From Edolisoma coerulescens (Eukaryota; Chordata; Aves; Passeriformes; Campephagidae), in contig VWZW01002639.1 in assembly GCA_013397115.1 (NCBI GenBank), forward strand, positions 372,001 to 436,000: a stretch of 64,000 nt of DNA, in the 5' to 3' direction. The first letter of the stretch is position 1; every line of letters begins with the position of its first letter. Position numbers and translations under genes: made by a program. The notes under the pieces were generated by a model that made no database searches, had not been told where the DNA came from, and saw nothing but the letters and a program-made list of their open reading frames with translations. This document shows, piece after piece, positions 12,904 through 27,092 of the stretch.

Positions 12904-15860
12904 ATTTCTGCAGTGCTGGTACAGCACAGAAATGCCCCCGAGCTTTATTTTCCCACTGAGCTGCTGAGCTGCAGCAGTTCTGCTCTGCTTGGTGTCAAAC
13001 CCATCCTCAGAAATGGGATAAGAAAGCGAATATTCAGCTCCACTTGTCTACAGTTCTAAGGGGGAAGTGACATTTCATAAATACTCAACTATGCTGTTCT
13101 CAACATCCAATTTTCTATATTGGATTCATTGCTCAAATCTACTTTCTTTAGAAGGCTGAAATGTTAATCTAACAAGTCCTGCAGTTTTACAAGCAGCGTG
13201 GGGCTTTTCTTTTCATCTGACACTTGCATTTAAATGACCCTACAGCTTTAGGGCATTGAGACAGCCATTATTTCATTAGAACACTTCCATACGACAATAA
13301 ATAATTCCATGCATGATAACTCTTGAGAGGAAACAACTTGCATGTGGTCTGGCTGGGATCAGCTATGGAATTAATATGTGCTGGTAGGAAAATCTGTCTG
13401 TGGGCACCACAGGAAACGTGTTCCCAGAGGCCAGATATCAGCTGTGCAGCAAAACTGAGCTGTTCCTCACACTGCTCTGCTGGTTCCCCTTTTGACCCCT
13501 GCATTGGAACTGCCAGAGAAAAACTCCAGTTAGTGACAGTTCTGGTAGATTTGAGCATTTGCAATTTTGGAGCCAGCACCGGCTCTGCTCAGTGCACCAC
13601 TGAGCACTTGTCAGTTGTTAATCAGCCGAAGTCAATTAGTGCTCTCACTGTGGATTTGTTCAGGGTATGACAGCCCTGAGTGGCTCTGTGGGACTAGAAG
13701 GCAGCTGAGAAAGGGGAAAGAGACATTTTTGGAAATTCCTTGGTTCTGCACTACAAACTTAGGACACTTATGCTAATTTTGAGCAAAGTTTTACCTTGAA
13801 GTTTTAAGTTTTAACCAATCCCAATGAGCCGTTTTATTTAGGATTCTAAAGCCTCTGGCCAACAGGACAGGGCAGTTGGTTTGTCCTAGGAATGGTCACC
13901 TGGAGGTTTCCCTCTCAGAGGAACCTCCCAGATGAGGGATTGCCCAGCAGGTGAGTGTGGGGTCACCCCACTGCCACACCTTTGTCTCAACAGGAGTTTT
14001 TGTGTGGTCATCTGTGGGACCCAGCATTGTTTGTGCCCAGTGACTACTGGGGAACATGAAGGGACTCCAACATTATGGATAATGTGGAGTAAGGGCAAGA
14101 AATTCCTCCTTTTTGTGAGAAAAAAAATGCTGTGTGGGGTAAACTTGTCAGAGGTCTTGGCTGAACTTCTTTAGGCCCAAGGTTTGGCTTGAGACCTCCT
14201 GAGGCCCCATCAAGCCTCACTTATCCTGTGCTCCCAAGAACGTGGCAGGAGAAGGACAATTTATGACTTTTTGAGACCCTAAGAAGCTCTGAGAAGAAAC
14301 ATTGTGTTGATTCCTCAAGAAAATGCAAATTATTGTGATTCATCTCGAGTCTCCCCTTCCAGAGCACCACACAGCTCAAACCAATTAACTTCATTCCTTC
14401 AGAATTTTAAGAAACGAGCTTTCACGTTCAAAAAAAAATTGAAATTTTGGGTTAAAAGTTCTAATTTATCTTCAAAGTTCACCTCTTTTCTCTCAGGAGA
14501 TGCATTCCATGGAGCACTGAATATATGCATGTATATGTATATTGGGGATTCATTAACTGGGTGAAGTGTGGGGACTTTCCTCTGTTTTGTTGACACTTCC
14601 TTTCATATGGAAAATCCAGCGCCAAGTTCTCATCTATTCATGTTGTGGCACCGCTTGTAAAAGTCGATATGTCACTATTTTCTGTGTGTCAGCCCAGACT
14701 GATGGCAGTGCTGACTTTAAAGACAGGTCAGGAAGGCACTGGGAAAAAAAACCAACAACCTTTGCTGAAGCAGAGTGATGCTAAATGTCACAGAACAAAG
14801 ATTTAGCTGCAGTTTCCAGAGCTGACATGCAAAACGTGGGCACTGTGGAGTGCAGGGTTTGCTTAAATCCCAGCAAAATCTGCAATATTATACCCAGATA
14901 GCTCATTGCTTCCTCATTCCCCTCCAAAGCTCCCATTTTAAGGACTGAGCTCTCTTTCAGCAGTGCTGCAGCTCTGCATCACCCAGGGCAGTGCTTGGTG
15001 GAGTTTGCAGCTCTTGCTCAGCCTTCCCCACCAGCTGGAAGTGCATCCACTCATATCCACTCCAGGATATTGTCTCCTTTCCCATTAGCCCATTACTCCC
15101 AGTGGATTCAGACTAAAAGTTTGGCTTAAAACTGCTTTTGGCTGCCCAGACCAGCATTAGAGCAGCTTGAGGAGAGAGCAGAGGCACCGGCTGGAAGCAC
15201 CTCAGACCCAGGGATTCTGTGCTGGCATCAGCCCCATTTCCATTCCCCATCTCCATTCCCCATCTCCTGCTATTTTTTAAAATTCATGCATTACCATAAC
15301 GCTGCAAAGCACTGCAGAAATCCATCCCCTGACTTGCCTTCAGCACACAAAAAAGTTGAGGCTGAGAGCTGAGCTGAGCCTTATTCACAGGAGCAATTGT
15401 CATCACAGCGAGCCATCCTCCCTGCAGGGACTGGGATGCAGAGATCTCAGCCCGGCACTCCCCAGAGGTCACTGCTTGGGACTGATGGATTTGGAATCAG
15501 AGGATCTGCCTGGGCACAGTTTAAGGCCTGATTTCTGTCTCTTCTTTCCTGTGACCTCTATTGCGATGCCCATATTGTTCCTTCAGTGCTGGAAATCAAA
15601 GGCAAGCGCAGCCTAAAAATACTTGAGCAGAAAAAAATGAGCTTTAATAACTTGGTCTTACCTTTGCATTTCAAAGGATCTGTCACATCACTCAAAGAGC
15701 CACATGTTTTTAGAGATAATGCCACCCAGGCCAGAGACAGGATTCTATTCACACCAAAAATTATTGATTTTTTAACTGAATTGGAGTGAAAATAGAGGTG
15801 AACAAGATACTCTCCAGTCCAGGGATACGCTGTGGAATATGTCAGTCAGAGGTTACTTGA

Positions 15861-15916
15861 TTTTATATATTTTTATATATATTTATATATATATATATAT
15901 ATGAATCTATATAAAA
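15861..15916. repeat. (TA)n-rich tract
   Basis: Runs of tatatat mixed with tttt. Simple low-complexity sequence. Confidence 0.85.
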
Positions 15917-16204
15917 TGTGAACAGCCAAGCCTGGAAGTGGCAGAGCAGCTTTGTCACTTGGGTGTCATCAGTCCTCAAAGTTTTCCTGGATATTAATGT
16001 AGGATTCTATCAGATCATATTTAAAGGAGGATTAAATAAATCAAAACAATATTCTGCCATCTCTATTTCCATGCTGCACCTTATTGGGAGAGTATGAAAA
16101 CAAAGCCAACCATTTAAAACTTAAAGATTCCACTTTCAGCTTCTTCTATTATTCCATTCCTGGGGAACTTGCATCTTCTATCCAACATTTTAAGAACTTT
16201 GATC

Positions 16205-16275
16205 AGCACAACAACATCTGGGAGATTTGCTGGAACTGGAGGATAATTTCTAGTTGCAACTTGGTGCTTAATATA
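16205..16275 (+). repeat. Diverged direct repeat, copy 1
   Basis: This stretch, with 'acatctggga' then 'ggataatttcta' then 'ttgcaa', resembles 17,705-17,778 at roughly 75-80% by eye. It is probably an old interspersed repeat, possibly a DNA transposon; the family is not recognised. Confidence 0.5.
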
Positions 16276-17704
16276 CAACAGACTGAATAATTGTGAGTGA
16301 CAGCCATAATTATTTAAACTATTGCACTGTGTAGCCCCACCTCCCCTTTAATGGTTCAGGGAAGAATATATGTATCAGATTAGCATAAATTTAATTTACT
16401 GTCTCATAGAAAATGCAAATCAAGAAGGCGAAACTTTAAGTAGCATTCATTTAGTTTTTCATGCAGGACAGGGATTCTTACCAAGGGTGAGGCACAAACA
16501 AATCAGCATAAACTTTGTGAGTAATTTGAATTTATCTGTGAAGGTAGAGCAGAGTGCTGAGCATTCCCTTTATGGTCTGGCTGATGCTGTTTCGGGAATC
16601 CTGAATTTCTTTTTCTTTCTCTTCCAGTTTTCTCAAATGTGCTGGGATTCATTCCACCCCCAAATTCTTTGCTAAAAACCCTTATTTATTTTTATTTTAA
16701 TTTATTTTGAAGTCATCTCTTCAGCAGCACCAGTGAGTTCTGAGGGTGTGAATTCCCCAAATATTTTCAATCCAAGACCAAGATTTAGCTTTGCTTTAAC
16801 TCCAACAATTAACTCTCAGTGGATGATCCATTTCCTTGCTTGGGATGATTAACCTAGAGCAGTTATCAGGGGCAGGGGGGTCAGCAGCCAGATCAACATC
16901 TCAACATCCCCACTCAAACCACCCTGGGAGATGCTGCTCTCCTGCACACAAAACCTCCCCTCAGAGCCTTTTCTCTGGCAAGTCTGGGGAAATAAACAGG
17001 CTTTGAAGTACACCCTGAAATCCTCTCCCAACTGCAAGTCAAGTACGGTTTTCTACAGCATGACAAGATTTTAACATCATTCCTATGTTTATATATATAT
17101 TTTTTAAGTCAGAGCTCCTTATTTATCATAGGATTTGAGAAACAAAGATCTCCTGCCTTTGATTTCCTGGGAGAAAACATTTTACAGATGCCTCTAGAGA
17201 GTTCTGAGGGTTGTTTAAAGTCATCTGCTGTTTTTAAAGATGGAAGTTCAAGGGAAATGATTTCAAAGGAGCTCAGAGGAGAGGAGCTGACGTTGGCACA
17301 TCTCATTTGTGTATTCCTTAGCTCTGATTTGAAGGAAGGAAAAGTCTCCTTGTTTTGTAGAGGCAGAAGAACTGAAGTTGCCAAGAAAATAAATCAGCTC
17401 TGAAGAAAGGAAGATTATTTTTATCATCTGGATGCAAATCCCACACAAATGGAATTGTAAGCAGAGGTTATAGGAGGAATACAATGGTTGAACCTCTGCA
17501 ACCTCATCTACTTTCTATTAAAGATGCTGTTCAAGGCGAGGCATTGGAATAAAATCTCTTGGGGAAGCATCAAACAAGACTGAAATGTTTATGAAAGATG
17601 GTGGGAAAGTGCTATTTTCTTAATTTCCTTAGCAATTTTCACTGTACATCCCCATCTGCGTTCAAAACACTCTTCTGACATGACTTTTGAAGATGCTGGG
17701 AATG

Positions 17705-17778
17705 CCTGATAACATCTGGGAAATTTTCTAGAGCAGGGGGATAATTTCTACTTGCAATTTGGTTTTTTAATGTACAAA
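17705..17778 (+). repeat. Diverged direct repeat, copy 2
   Basis: This is the partner of 16,205-16,275, in the same orientation and 1.5 kb away. It shares the 'aacatctggga', 'ggataatttcta' and 'ttgcaa' blocks. Confidence 0.5.
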
Positions 17779-20034
17779 TAACACTTCTGGAAGAGAAGAA
17801 GTGGGAAGGAGCATCCTGCAATCCCTTTCCCCAGGAGTCACTTGACCTTTGGAGCAGACCCTGTCTGAGAGGCTGCTGCTTCTCTTCAGGGCTCTATTTA
17901 GAAACAAATACTGCAAAAAGGCTCCACCTTTCCTGAAAAATGTTTATTTCATTCACCTGCAGCAACAGCAAGAGACTTTATAAACAGCCTGCAAGAGGTC
18001 TTCCTGATAATTTCTGCTTAGAACACCACCTTAAATTGTTATATCACATTGAACTCGCAAAAATAAGCAAAAGCTTAAGTTAATTAAAATAAATTGATTG
18101 CCTTTCATTTACCACTGGCGTGTTTACAGTTCCCTCATCTGTGGCACCTCCTGAACTACTCCCAACACGACACGATAATTTCAGAGAGGATGAAGTGATT
18201 ATATTATCTCATTTAGGATACTGTGGCATCATGGGAAGGCAGATTATCAGACAAAATGGTGCGCCAGCTCCATTCCTGAGCAAGAAGGATTCTAGAGGTG
18301 ATTTTTCCATCAGATCCAATATCTGCTGTTCACAGCAAGCAGCTGTATTTTCTGCTTGATCACAGTTAATTTTTTTTCTGTCTTGGCCATATTTTCTTGA
18401 TTATCACAAGAATATCTTTGTGACTCTATTGTCTATAAAGCCAAGATAGTCTCTTAATTTCATTTATTTGTGTCTTCATTCACGTGTTTGTCAACTCATT
18501 CAGGGCTCAGTGTCTTCAGGATCCTCTCCAGAACACTTAAGGCAAGGGTTTGACAGCTCATTTTAGACCTCTCTAAGCCAATCTTCTCCAGTCTGCACAT
18601 CAGGTACCTCTTGTCCAGCAGCTTGGATCAAGCCAGACCCTCGTTGGATTAAGTTGTTAAGGACAACAAGGGCAGGAAGCACCTTTGACAAAAATCTGTG
18701 TCATTTATGATGATGACCATAATTGCAGTTTAAGAATTCCATTTTTCAAAGATGATTTGACTGAATTTTATCAGCAGAACAATGTCCAAGGAGTGTTTTT
18801 GCTTAGAGACCTCACTCCTATTGCTTTCCTGACCCCCACTTGCCATCTCACCCTCTTGCACTTGATGTTTGATCAATATTGTGAGAAACCTGATCTGGTT
18901 GTCATTGAAACCACAGCAAAACTTTCTCCCTTTTTGTTTTTTTCTGACTGGAAACATAACCAGGCTCTGATTTTTGTCTTTTAATTAACAAGAGAGTTTA
19001 GAGATGAGTCTGTATGTGGCTTTATTTGATGTGGTGGTGCCTTTCCTGGGCCACATCTCTGAGACCTTTCCTTGGGGGCCAGGGAGAAAAGCAAGAGAAG
19101 GATAAAACAGCTCTGAAGATGTCCCCAAAATAACAAAAAATACAACTAATTAAATTTACTTTATGGCAGTGTTTAATCTTTTCAAATAGTTTGAGGTTTG
19201 TTTTCCACCTCCTTCCCTGGTGGTTTCTCTGAGCCCTTTAACATCAGTGAATTCTTTGTCCATGCTGTTCCCCAGACTGAATAAAACTCTGGTGAAAGTG
19301 TCTAACCATGACTTTTATAATCCACTTTTGCAGATTAATATCTGAACTGAGCTGGGCTTTCTGTCCAGCCTGCCTGGCATTCTCTCATTCAGTACACCTT
19401 CAAATAACCACTGGTCCCAAAGAAAGGATTAATCTGTCATTTCTTATTTAAATCCTTTATCAATAAATATTTGAAATTAAGACAAATGTGATAAATAAGG
19501 GATTTAATTAACAAAAGAGTTTTAGTGTTCTTTTTCTTTCAGGCTGGGTTTGGCCTTCACGCTCTCTGAAGTCTGTGGAGATTATTCAGTTTCTCTTGCA
19601 ATCTTTTAATCCCTTCTATATGAAATATTTAAACTTTCAACATGTAATAATTATGAATAAGATCAAGACTGGATCTTACGGCTACCTAAGGTAAATTCTT
19701 TCATTTCAGCTGGTGATGGCCTGAAAGCATCCAAGTTACAAAATCCACATTCTCCTGTTTCCTTTAAGGCAATATTGTCGCTGCCTCTCTTATTTCAGTG
19801 TTCTCATCATGTTTCGGACTTGCTGACTGAAAGAGCCAAATTCTACCTGCTCGATTTGCCCATAAAACCTGATTCTTTCAGTTGTTTTTTCCGAGATCAG
19901 GGTTTAGTAGGGACCTGAGGTCTTTGGGTTTCTTAGTCAAGTTCTAACTGGATTGTGAGAGGGCACAGAAAATCCTGCTGCAGAAAATGGAACTGAGGTC
20001 CTCAAAATCCCAGTGCATCCCTCTTGTAATCCTG

Positions 20035-20115
20035 TCCATGGACTTGGCAGTGCTGAATTGGACTCAAGGACCTTAAGGGTCTTCTCCAGCCTAAAAAAAT
20101 CTGTGGTTCTTTGTC
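20035..20115 (+). mobile_element. Degenerate CR1 tail
   Basis: 'ggaccttaagggtcttctcc' followed by 'ctgtggttctttg' resembles a decayed CR1 3' end. Confidence 0.55.
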
Positions 20116-22530
20116 CCTAATTTGAAATGGACTGATGGTTGTGCCTAAAAGGAATGGCTTTCATCTCCTTCCTTCCTTCCTTCCCCCTTTTTCCAGCCCT
20201 TCATGAACTGCCTGAAAACCCATCATTATTCCAAGATAAGCCTCCTTCGATTCTCCTTTTTATCACCTCAGAACTTTTTACAGGTAAGACGTGTAGATGG
20301 TTCCTTCAGCAGGAGCCTTCCTTACTCCAGCTCCGAGGCAGAAACACATCGTTGAGTTTACACGGAGTTTTAGTTCCTTGTTTGTTCTCCTTTACCTTCG
20401 CTTCAAATTGGGGATGTAAAATTGCAAATGTCTTCATTTTGTTGATGCCAATTCTGGCTCTGTGTGAGGTAAATCCTTCCTGGTTTTGTGGCTTCATTTT
20501 ATATCTCAGTCAACGTTCTGCTGTTTGATCTTTTTTTGGTCAATAACGAAAGTAGCTTTGGTGACCCTCCCTCTGTTCCTTATCATGTGCTGTTTAATAA
20601 TTGGAATTATGTGGCTTTGCTGCAGAAAATGTGATGCACAAGGCACATTCAGACCACCAACCACCAAAATGGGGTAAGGGTAACCTCCTGGAACCCACTG
20701 CCTATTCTGCTGCAGGCCTTGTTCTCCCTTTGCCCAAAGACCAGGGGAAAAAATAGGAAAAAAAAGCCTAAAAGTTTCATTTTTTTCCCTTTTTTTGGTA
20801 AACTTTGTTTCTCCCTGCCTGGCAGGAGGCAGAAGCAGCTAATGTCTCCCTGCTGAAAGCATTAACTGATTGCATTGTTGCTTGAGCACAGCAGCTGTCC
20901 TTATACATTTAGACTCCCAGTGACAACAAAATTAAGGCAGCCTCCCCTTCTGTCAGGCAATAAAATTATTTTCTCAACTTCTTTATTTCTTCTGAGAACT
21001 TCTTAGTGCCTGCCTTTCTCTGGCTGCAGTGAGATGCTACATCTGAGCTGATCAGAATGAAGGAGACCTTTTACTCAGTGCTTTCCAGAAGTGAAGAACA
21101 AAAAATAATCTGTATTCCAGCGTGCCCTGAGGGCTGATTTCCTCCACTTTTCCATTTGCTTTGGCTTGGTACATGTGGGTGGGTGTTTACTCTCATTTAT
21201 GCCACCAGTGCTCTGCTCAGTAATTGCCCGTGGCTCTCTGGTGTCTGATGGAATGGATCTTGCTGTGACACCCATGGAAAAGAGCAGATCCCTGGCTGGG
21301 AGGATGGAGGGTGCTCCTGCGGAGGCTTAACTCTTTCACTTTGGAGTCTGCAAGGGACCTAAAGATTTCTGCAAGATGATAAAACCAAATATACACAAAT
21401 GTCTGACAGGCTGTGCCAGTGTTGTCAGCTCACCCTGGCAGAGCAAAGGCTCCCAGGGGAGTTGTAGCCAAAACCCACCTGCTCTTGCTCGCCTAAAGGA
21501 AACAGGGAAGGGATGACCAAGCTTTTGGATGTCCTGCAATGGCTGTGCTGGTCTCCTCCTGCTGTTCTGGGCTCTGTCAGAACCCACCTAATCAGGCACT
21601 TTTGGGGTTTCTCTCAGATGTCCCGCTGGCAGCGCTGCCAGTGGTCTCAGGGAGGCAGACCAGGCCAGGCTTGGGCTCCTAAATCATCTCCAGCATCCCA
21701 AACTCCTTTTCAACAATTTTATACCTCTGTTTTCCAGGGCCAATAGCTCACTCTGACTCACCCAAAAAAAATTTTTTTTTTGCCCTTTTTTACCAGACAA
21801 TGATGTGACAACGAGGCCATCTTCAAAAGCCAGGGAGAAACCCCACATAGGTTCCCCTGCCAGGATCTTAGGATGACATGGGAGCATAACCGAGTAAGAA
21901 AATAATTTTAAACTCAGTCTTTTTTTCTTTCAATGACTCATTTTGGATACTCCTCCTGCAGCAGCCGACCCACCTGCAAGAAGAGCACTGAAGGTGTCTC
22001 TGTGCTGCTGAATTGCTGATTTCTGGGGTGAAGAGACCTCTGCATTCTCAGCTGCTGATGTTATATGTCTTTAAACTTCAATATGCTTTGGTTTTAATGG
22101 GAAAATCACCCTTCAATCTCTTAATAACTTGTTTTTCCCAGGTCTGAGTGTGTCTCTTTATGAGCAGTTGCCAGTTCCAACTCAAAAGACACCAACTCTG
22201 CTGTAACTTATAGACTACAGGGTTAAAAAACCCCACAGCACCAGGCTACATCATCCAAATTTGCCACAGCAGGATCCTTCACCTATTTTCAGAAACATTT
22301 AGTTTTATTTTTTCCTCTCCATCTGACCCTTGCAGCTCAGCATTGGTAATTAGCCCCCTGCTTCTCCCGTAGCTACTAAAAACCAGGGAAAAATAAATGT
22401 TTCCATTTGAAACCATTATTGCAAAGGCACCGCCGTGGAACGCTGGAGACTCACTCCTGATGTAAGGGAGATTTTCATAAAATGACACTCAGGCATTTGG
22501 GGTTTAGCCTTCAGAATTAAGGGCAGTATA

Positions 22531-22561
<31 letters not shown>

Positions 22562-23574
22562 GTAATGAAAACTTGAGGCAGTGCCATTTCTGTGCTTCAG
22601 AGTCTGAACTCAGCTGTTAAAATCTCAGCTTGAGATGCTTTCAGCCTAAAATGCCCAATAGAAACCCCTCCAATTTGAAATAATAAAAATTACTATTAAT
22701 GTAAGCAACGAAAAAGTCTTTGGGAACATCATCTCTTCTCCAATGGTACCCAAAGGAAACGATGTTTATATGGAAGAATGGTCAAGCAATGATTTTCTTT
22801 TTTTAAATTGTTATTGCAGGAGTTCTGCAAAACAATTTCCCATCACACGTGGTCGTAACAGTGCTTGGAGATTTTTGTAGCAGCTTCCTCCCCAAAATAT
22901 CCTTCCAATTATTCCAGCTGCGCCTCTCATACCAAACTCAACGTTTAAGGATCCAGGAAAAGGTTGGATCAGCTGCTCAGAGCTTTCTGCAAACAGATAC
23001 AATAAAGCTGATATTTCATTAAATCATTAAATATCCAAATCAAACCAGAATTTGCCAAAGCCTCACAGGAAGTACTGCACCTTGTTAGCTCTGAATCTGC
23101 CACTCTGCCTCTTGTTCAATCTATGGATTTAAATTTAAATCCTATTTTCTTCCTTCTGCAAGGGACATATTAGAACAGATGTTATTGACTGAGATCCTAA
23201 TCCTACAATGGCACTGTGGCCAGCTCATCCAATTTTCTTATGAAATTTGATGGTTTTCTTTAAGCTTCAGCTGCTTGTATCAACTACTTGTTCAAGGAAC
23301 TCAGCCTTCCATGCATTCCAAGGGGATTTCTGACAGGCAGGATTGAGGGCTTGGGTTCACACTGAAGGTTTAAAAAGCCCCACATGTCCAAAAATCAAAA
23401 TTATTGCCTCTTTTGGGTCGTAATTGTGATTTTTTAATGCTTTCATCCTGAAGTAATGGGGTGCGTTCAGTGACAGCGCAGTGCTTGCTGGATGGGGCTG
23501 AGCAGGAGCAGCACAGCCCTGACAGCCAAAGATGGGAGTTAATTCTTGGAGGAGACTGAAACAACAACCAGAAA
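20116..23574. other. Intergenic, nothing recognised
   Basis: T-rich and CT-rich stretches and short reading frames only. Confidence 0.6.
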
Positions 23575-24001
23575 ACCATGATGGAGCACCTCTCCAATGA
23601 AGAAAGGCTGGGAGAGCTGGCATTGTTCAGCCTGGAGAAGAGAAGCCCTGCAGTGACCTCACGGAGGCCTTGCAGTGCCTGAAGAAGCGACAGGAAAGAT
23701 GGAGAGAGACAATTGACAAGGGAGTGGAGTGACAGGACAAGGGGAATGACTTCAGAGTGACAGAGAGCAGCTTTAGATGGGATATTGGGAAGGATCCTTC
23801 CCTCTGAGGGTGAGGAGTCCCTGGCACAGGTTCCCAGAGCACCTGTGGCTGCCCCTGAATCCCTGGAAGTGCCCAAGGCCAGGCTGGACAGGGCTTGGAG
23901 CAGCCTGGGACAGTGGGAGGTGTCCCTGCCCATGGCAGGGGGTGGAATGGGATGAGCTTTAAGGTCCCTTCCCAACCCAAACAATGCCACAATTCCATAA
24001 T
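23575..24001 (+). mobile_element. CR1 LINE, about 430-bp 3' fragment
   Basis: It begins 'tggagcacctctccaatg' and includes 'agcctggagaagagaag', 'gcgacaggaaag', 'gatgggatattgggaagg' and the standard tail. The long antisense reading frame across it is a by-product of the repeat. Confidence 0.93.
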
Positions 24002-24359
24002 TTTCCAGTGTCCGCTGGCCTAGCTTGAAGACTCTGGTTCCCCCATTTCTCTCCTCTACATTTTGGATTCTCAGAGACAAACCCAGAATGAACGTTATCT
24101 CTTTGTGTGTTTTATCGAGCTCCCCTTTTCCCATAAAGGTTTTATTTACTCCACTCCTGTCTCGATGCCACTTTGCTTCAGAAATTCTCCTCAACTTTGA
24201 CTTTTCTTGCAGCACAAAGGCAGCAGGAGAGCCCTTAAAGACATCATCAAAATCTTTATTTTCATGCCTTGCAAAGCCCCTGGAAATACAGATACTACAC
24301 ATCATTGTAAATAGCATTTCTCTTAATGCAGTGCTCTCGTTCTAATCTTCCAGTGGTGT

Positions 24360-24735
24360 GAATATGCTTAGAGAGATGGATGCTAAATAAATTAAAATGA
24401 GCTAAGAGAAGATGCTTCATAACCCTGGAAATATTGCAGGCATTATTTAAAGTAGTTAATATTTTTACTGCCTCATGAATGCTAATCTCCGAGAAATCTC
24501 AGGTACCAAATATAGTTTTAATTCTCGATTTCAGTTCTCACAAACTGGAACTGTAAATTAATTTCAACACTATCAAAAGTAATAGAGACGTTTATTTTCT
24601 TAAGCAATCTGCCTCATTCAGCTGCAGACTGGATCTGAATTAATGGTCCTGGCATGCTGAATGCAAAATTAGCGATAATGTGAGATGCACGTAATGATAA
24701 TATCTGCTGCAAGAGTTATAATGCTGGGGTCCAAA
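24360..24735. other. Possible conserved non-coding block
   Basis: A repeat-free AT-rich stretch dense in homeodomain-type cores (taatta, attaat, cattaa) and 'gcatgctgaatgcaaaatta'. It could be an enhancer. There is no direct evidence here. Confidence 0.25.
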
Positions 24736-25330
24736 ATTTTTCTCATTAATCTACTCCATTACTACTAAAAAAATGATACTGAGCATCCTCTCTGGCACTT
24801 GAGTGCTTTTATGGGGGCTTCTTTATAAAAAAATGGCTCTTTTTGCAGGATTAGCGTAGCCTGAGCATGCTTCAATCTTTTGGGGATGTGTTAAGTGTAG
24901 GGTTAAGGTCCCTGTTGTATTTCCATAATCCGGTGTCAGGATAAGGTAGAACTTTGGAGGAGTCACTGGATGTGACTCCAAAGTTCAGCCTGGAGAGAGA
25001 AAAGGAGTTGCTAAACTCATTTAATGATAAAAATTGGAAAGAACAGGGATCCACAACGAAGAACCCGTGCAGCTCGATAACAGCACCCACTTACCCTGTC
25101 CCAGAAATTCCCTGGATTATATGCTGAGGGTTTATATGGATCTGCAGGAATGTTTGCAGAAGTGCCAGGACAAGACCTGAGAAGCAGAGTGCACGAGGGG
25201 ATGGAAAATGTGATCAGGAAAGGAAGTGAAGAGAGTCAGGGGCTGTGGGAAGTACGTGTGAAGAAAAAGTGGCTTCCAGTGATCCTGTTGTGCATCAGAA
25301 ACCAAATAAAACCCTTTTTATTTCCTGTGC

Positions 25331-25427
25331 TATTTTATTTTATTTTATTTTATTTTATTTTATTTTATTTTATTTTATTTTATTTTATTTTATTTTATTT
25401 TATTTTATTTTATTTTATTTTATTTTA
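25331..25427. repeat. (TATTT)n microsatellite, about 19 units
   Basis: A nearly pure pentanucleotide array about 97 bp long lies in the intergenic region. Its length and purity suggest a polymorphic locus. Confidence 0.97.
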
Positions 25428-25861
25428 ATTTCATTCATTTTGTCTTTTATATTTCCTGTGAGTGATAGGGCACTGCCAAAGGGATTTAGTGCTTGGTTTC
25501 TCTCCCTAACAGGAGCAACTCATGAGCCTTTCACTGTCCCTTGGCTCAGATCACGTTCATTAATGAGTTTTACTGCAATCATGGGGTTTATCCCAATGTA
25601 GCTCTGACAGTGTCCAGGTGGGGATAGGAGGGGTTGGGCCCATGCAGACCTGGTGGAGGGGTGGGATGAGGAGCCCAGATTCCCCCCGGGTGAGCTCAGC
25701 CCATGGTGCCCCCTCTGGGGTTATTTGGAAGCTCTTCCAGCCAGGCTGTGGATCACTCCCTGCTCATGGCATTAAACAAAACTCAAAGCAAACAGCAAAG
25801 CAAGAACAAACTCCTGCTCCAGCACTAAAGGTGAGCTGCTTTACCCTGAGAGTGTGAGGGG

Positions 25862-26142
25862 AATCCCAGAATCCCAGAATCACTGAGGCTGGAAAAGACC
25901 TCCAGGATCATCGAGTCCAACCTGTGCCCAACCCTTGAGGACTGAGTGCCACGTCCAGCTGTTCCTTGGACACCTCCAGGGATGGGCACTCCAACCCTCC
26001 CTGGGCAGTTCCTAGGCCTGACCACCCTTTCCATGGGGAAATTCCTCCTGATGTCCAACCTGAGCCTCCCCTGGTGCAGCTTGAGGCCATTTCCCCTTGT
26101 CCTGTCCCTGTTCCCTGGGAGCAGAGCCCAACCCCCACCTTT
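25862..26142 (-). mobile_element. CR1 LINE 3' fragment, older type
   Basis: Plus strand reads 'cccagaatcccagaatcac', 'gatcatcgagtccaacctg', 'cacctccagggatgggcact' and 'cagcttgaggccatttcc'. Confidence 0.9.
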
Positions 26143-27092
26143 CAACAACCTCCTTCCTTTTTTTTTTGGTGTGGGAGCAACAGCTATCCCAGAAAAAATC
26201 CAGGCACAGTGCTGGGGAGGCTGGGCTGGAGGTGGGGACAGCTGCCTGGCGCAGTGGTGGCACCTTTTTCTGCCTAGGACGCAGTGGCTTCCAAAGAGTT
26301 TTATACCTTATGTGGTGAAAGTGAAATATTCTGTGCTCGGCCGCGTTTATTTTGTTTTCTTTCCTTTGGACTAACGAGCCTGAGTCAGGAAACCGTGCAG
26401 GGAAAATCAGTATGCAGAGTGCAAGCATCAATTTAAATCTACAAAGTTGCAGTGGGCTATATAAAGATTTATTAATCAAAACATTTGCAAAATATTGACT
26501 GTGCGCGTACGCTGTGAGGCCTGAGAGATCATCTGCAAAGCAGAGCTTGAATTAATCACTTCTCCTCATCCATTAATCTTTAAAGAATTAAAAAATTATG
26601 TAGCAGATATTTGTGGGTATTTTTCGAACTAGTTTCATTCTCTAATTTCAAGTTATTTCCACTCAACAGTTGTTGTGTACAGGGAGGAAACAACAGCTTG
26701 GGGCAATCAGCCAAATTTTGGGAGTGTTTTGGGGGGGTTATTCATGGATCCTTCCCACCCTAAGGGGACAAATCCAGAGCCCAAAAATCCTGAGGGACAA
26801 AGCACTACCACAGCATCACACCGAGAGAATTTTGGTGCCTGTTTTGGCTTAAACAGCTCTGGAAAACACAGATCTGGAGAAATCTGGTTAGAAGGATTTG
26901 GCAACACCCATTCTCTGCAAAAACAGATGCATGACAAGGGGAAAACAGAAGGAAATGTGGGTTTTTTGTGGAAAAATCCCCCATGTTTTAGTATCCAACC
27001 AAAGAAAAGTTCCAATTTTTCTTTTTAAAATGGTGTTTTGTTTAAAGAGTCTGTCTTGAATTAGCTAAGTGCAAAATATTATTCAAAACCAG

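Larger units (their letters stand above)
12904..20034. other. Intergenic, simple repeats only
   Basis: AT-rich sequence with a (TA)n tract at 15.86 kb and the diverged direct repeat at 16.2/17.7 kb. No exon or RNA gene seen. Confidence 0.6.

Noticed and set aside
18685..18984. 99-codon plus-strand frame as a retroviral or gene fragment
   Set aside because: No recognisable motif, no flanking terminal repeats or primer-binding site, and no neighbouring coding pieces.
23370..24317. 315-codon minus-strand reading frame
   Set aside because: Much of it is the antisense of a CR1 3' end, whose composition keeps several frames open. The remainder has no domain.
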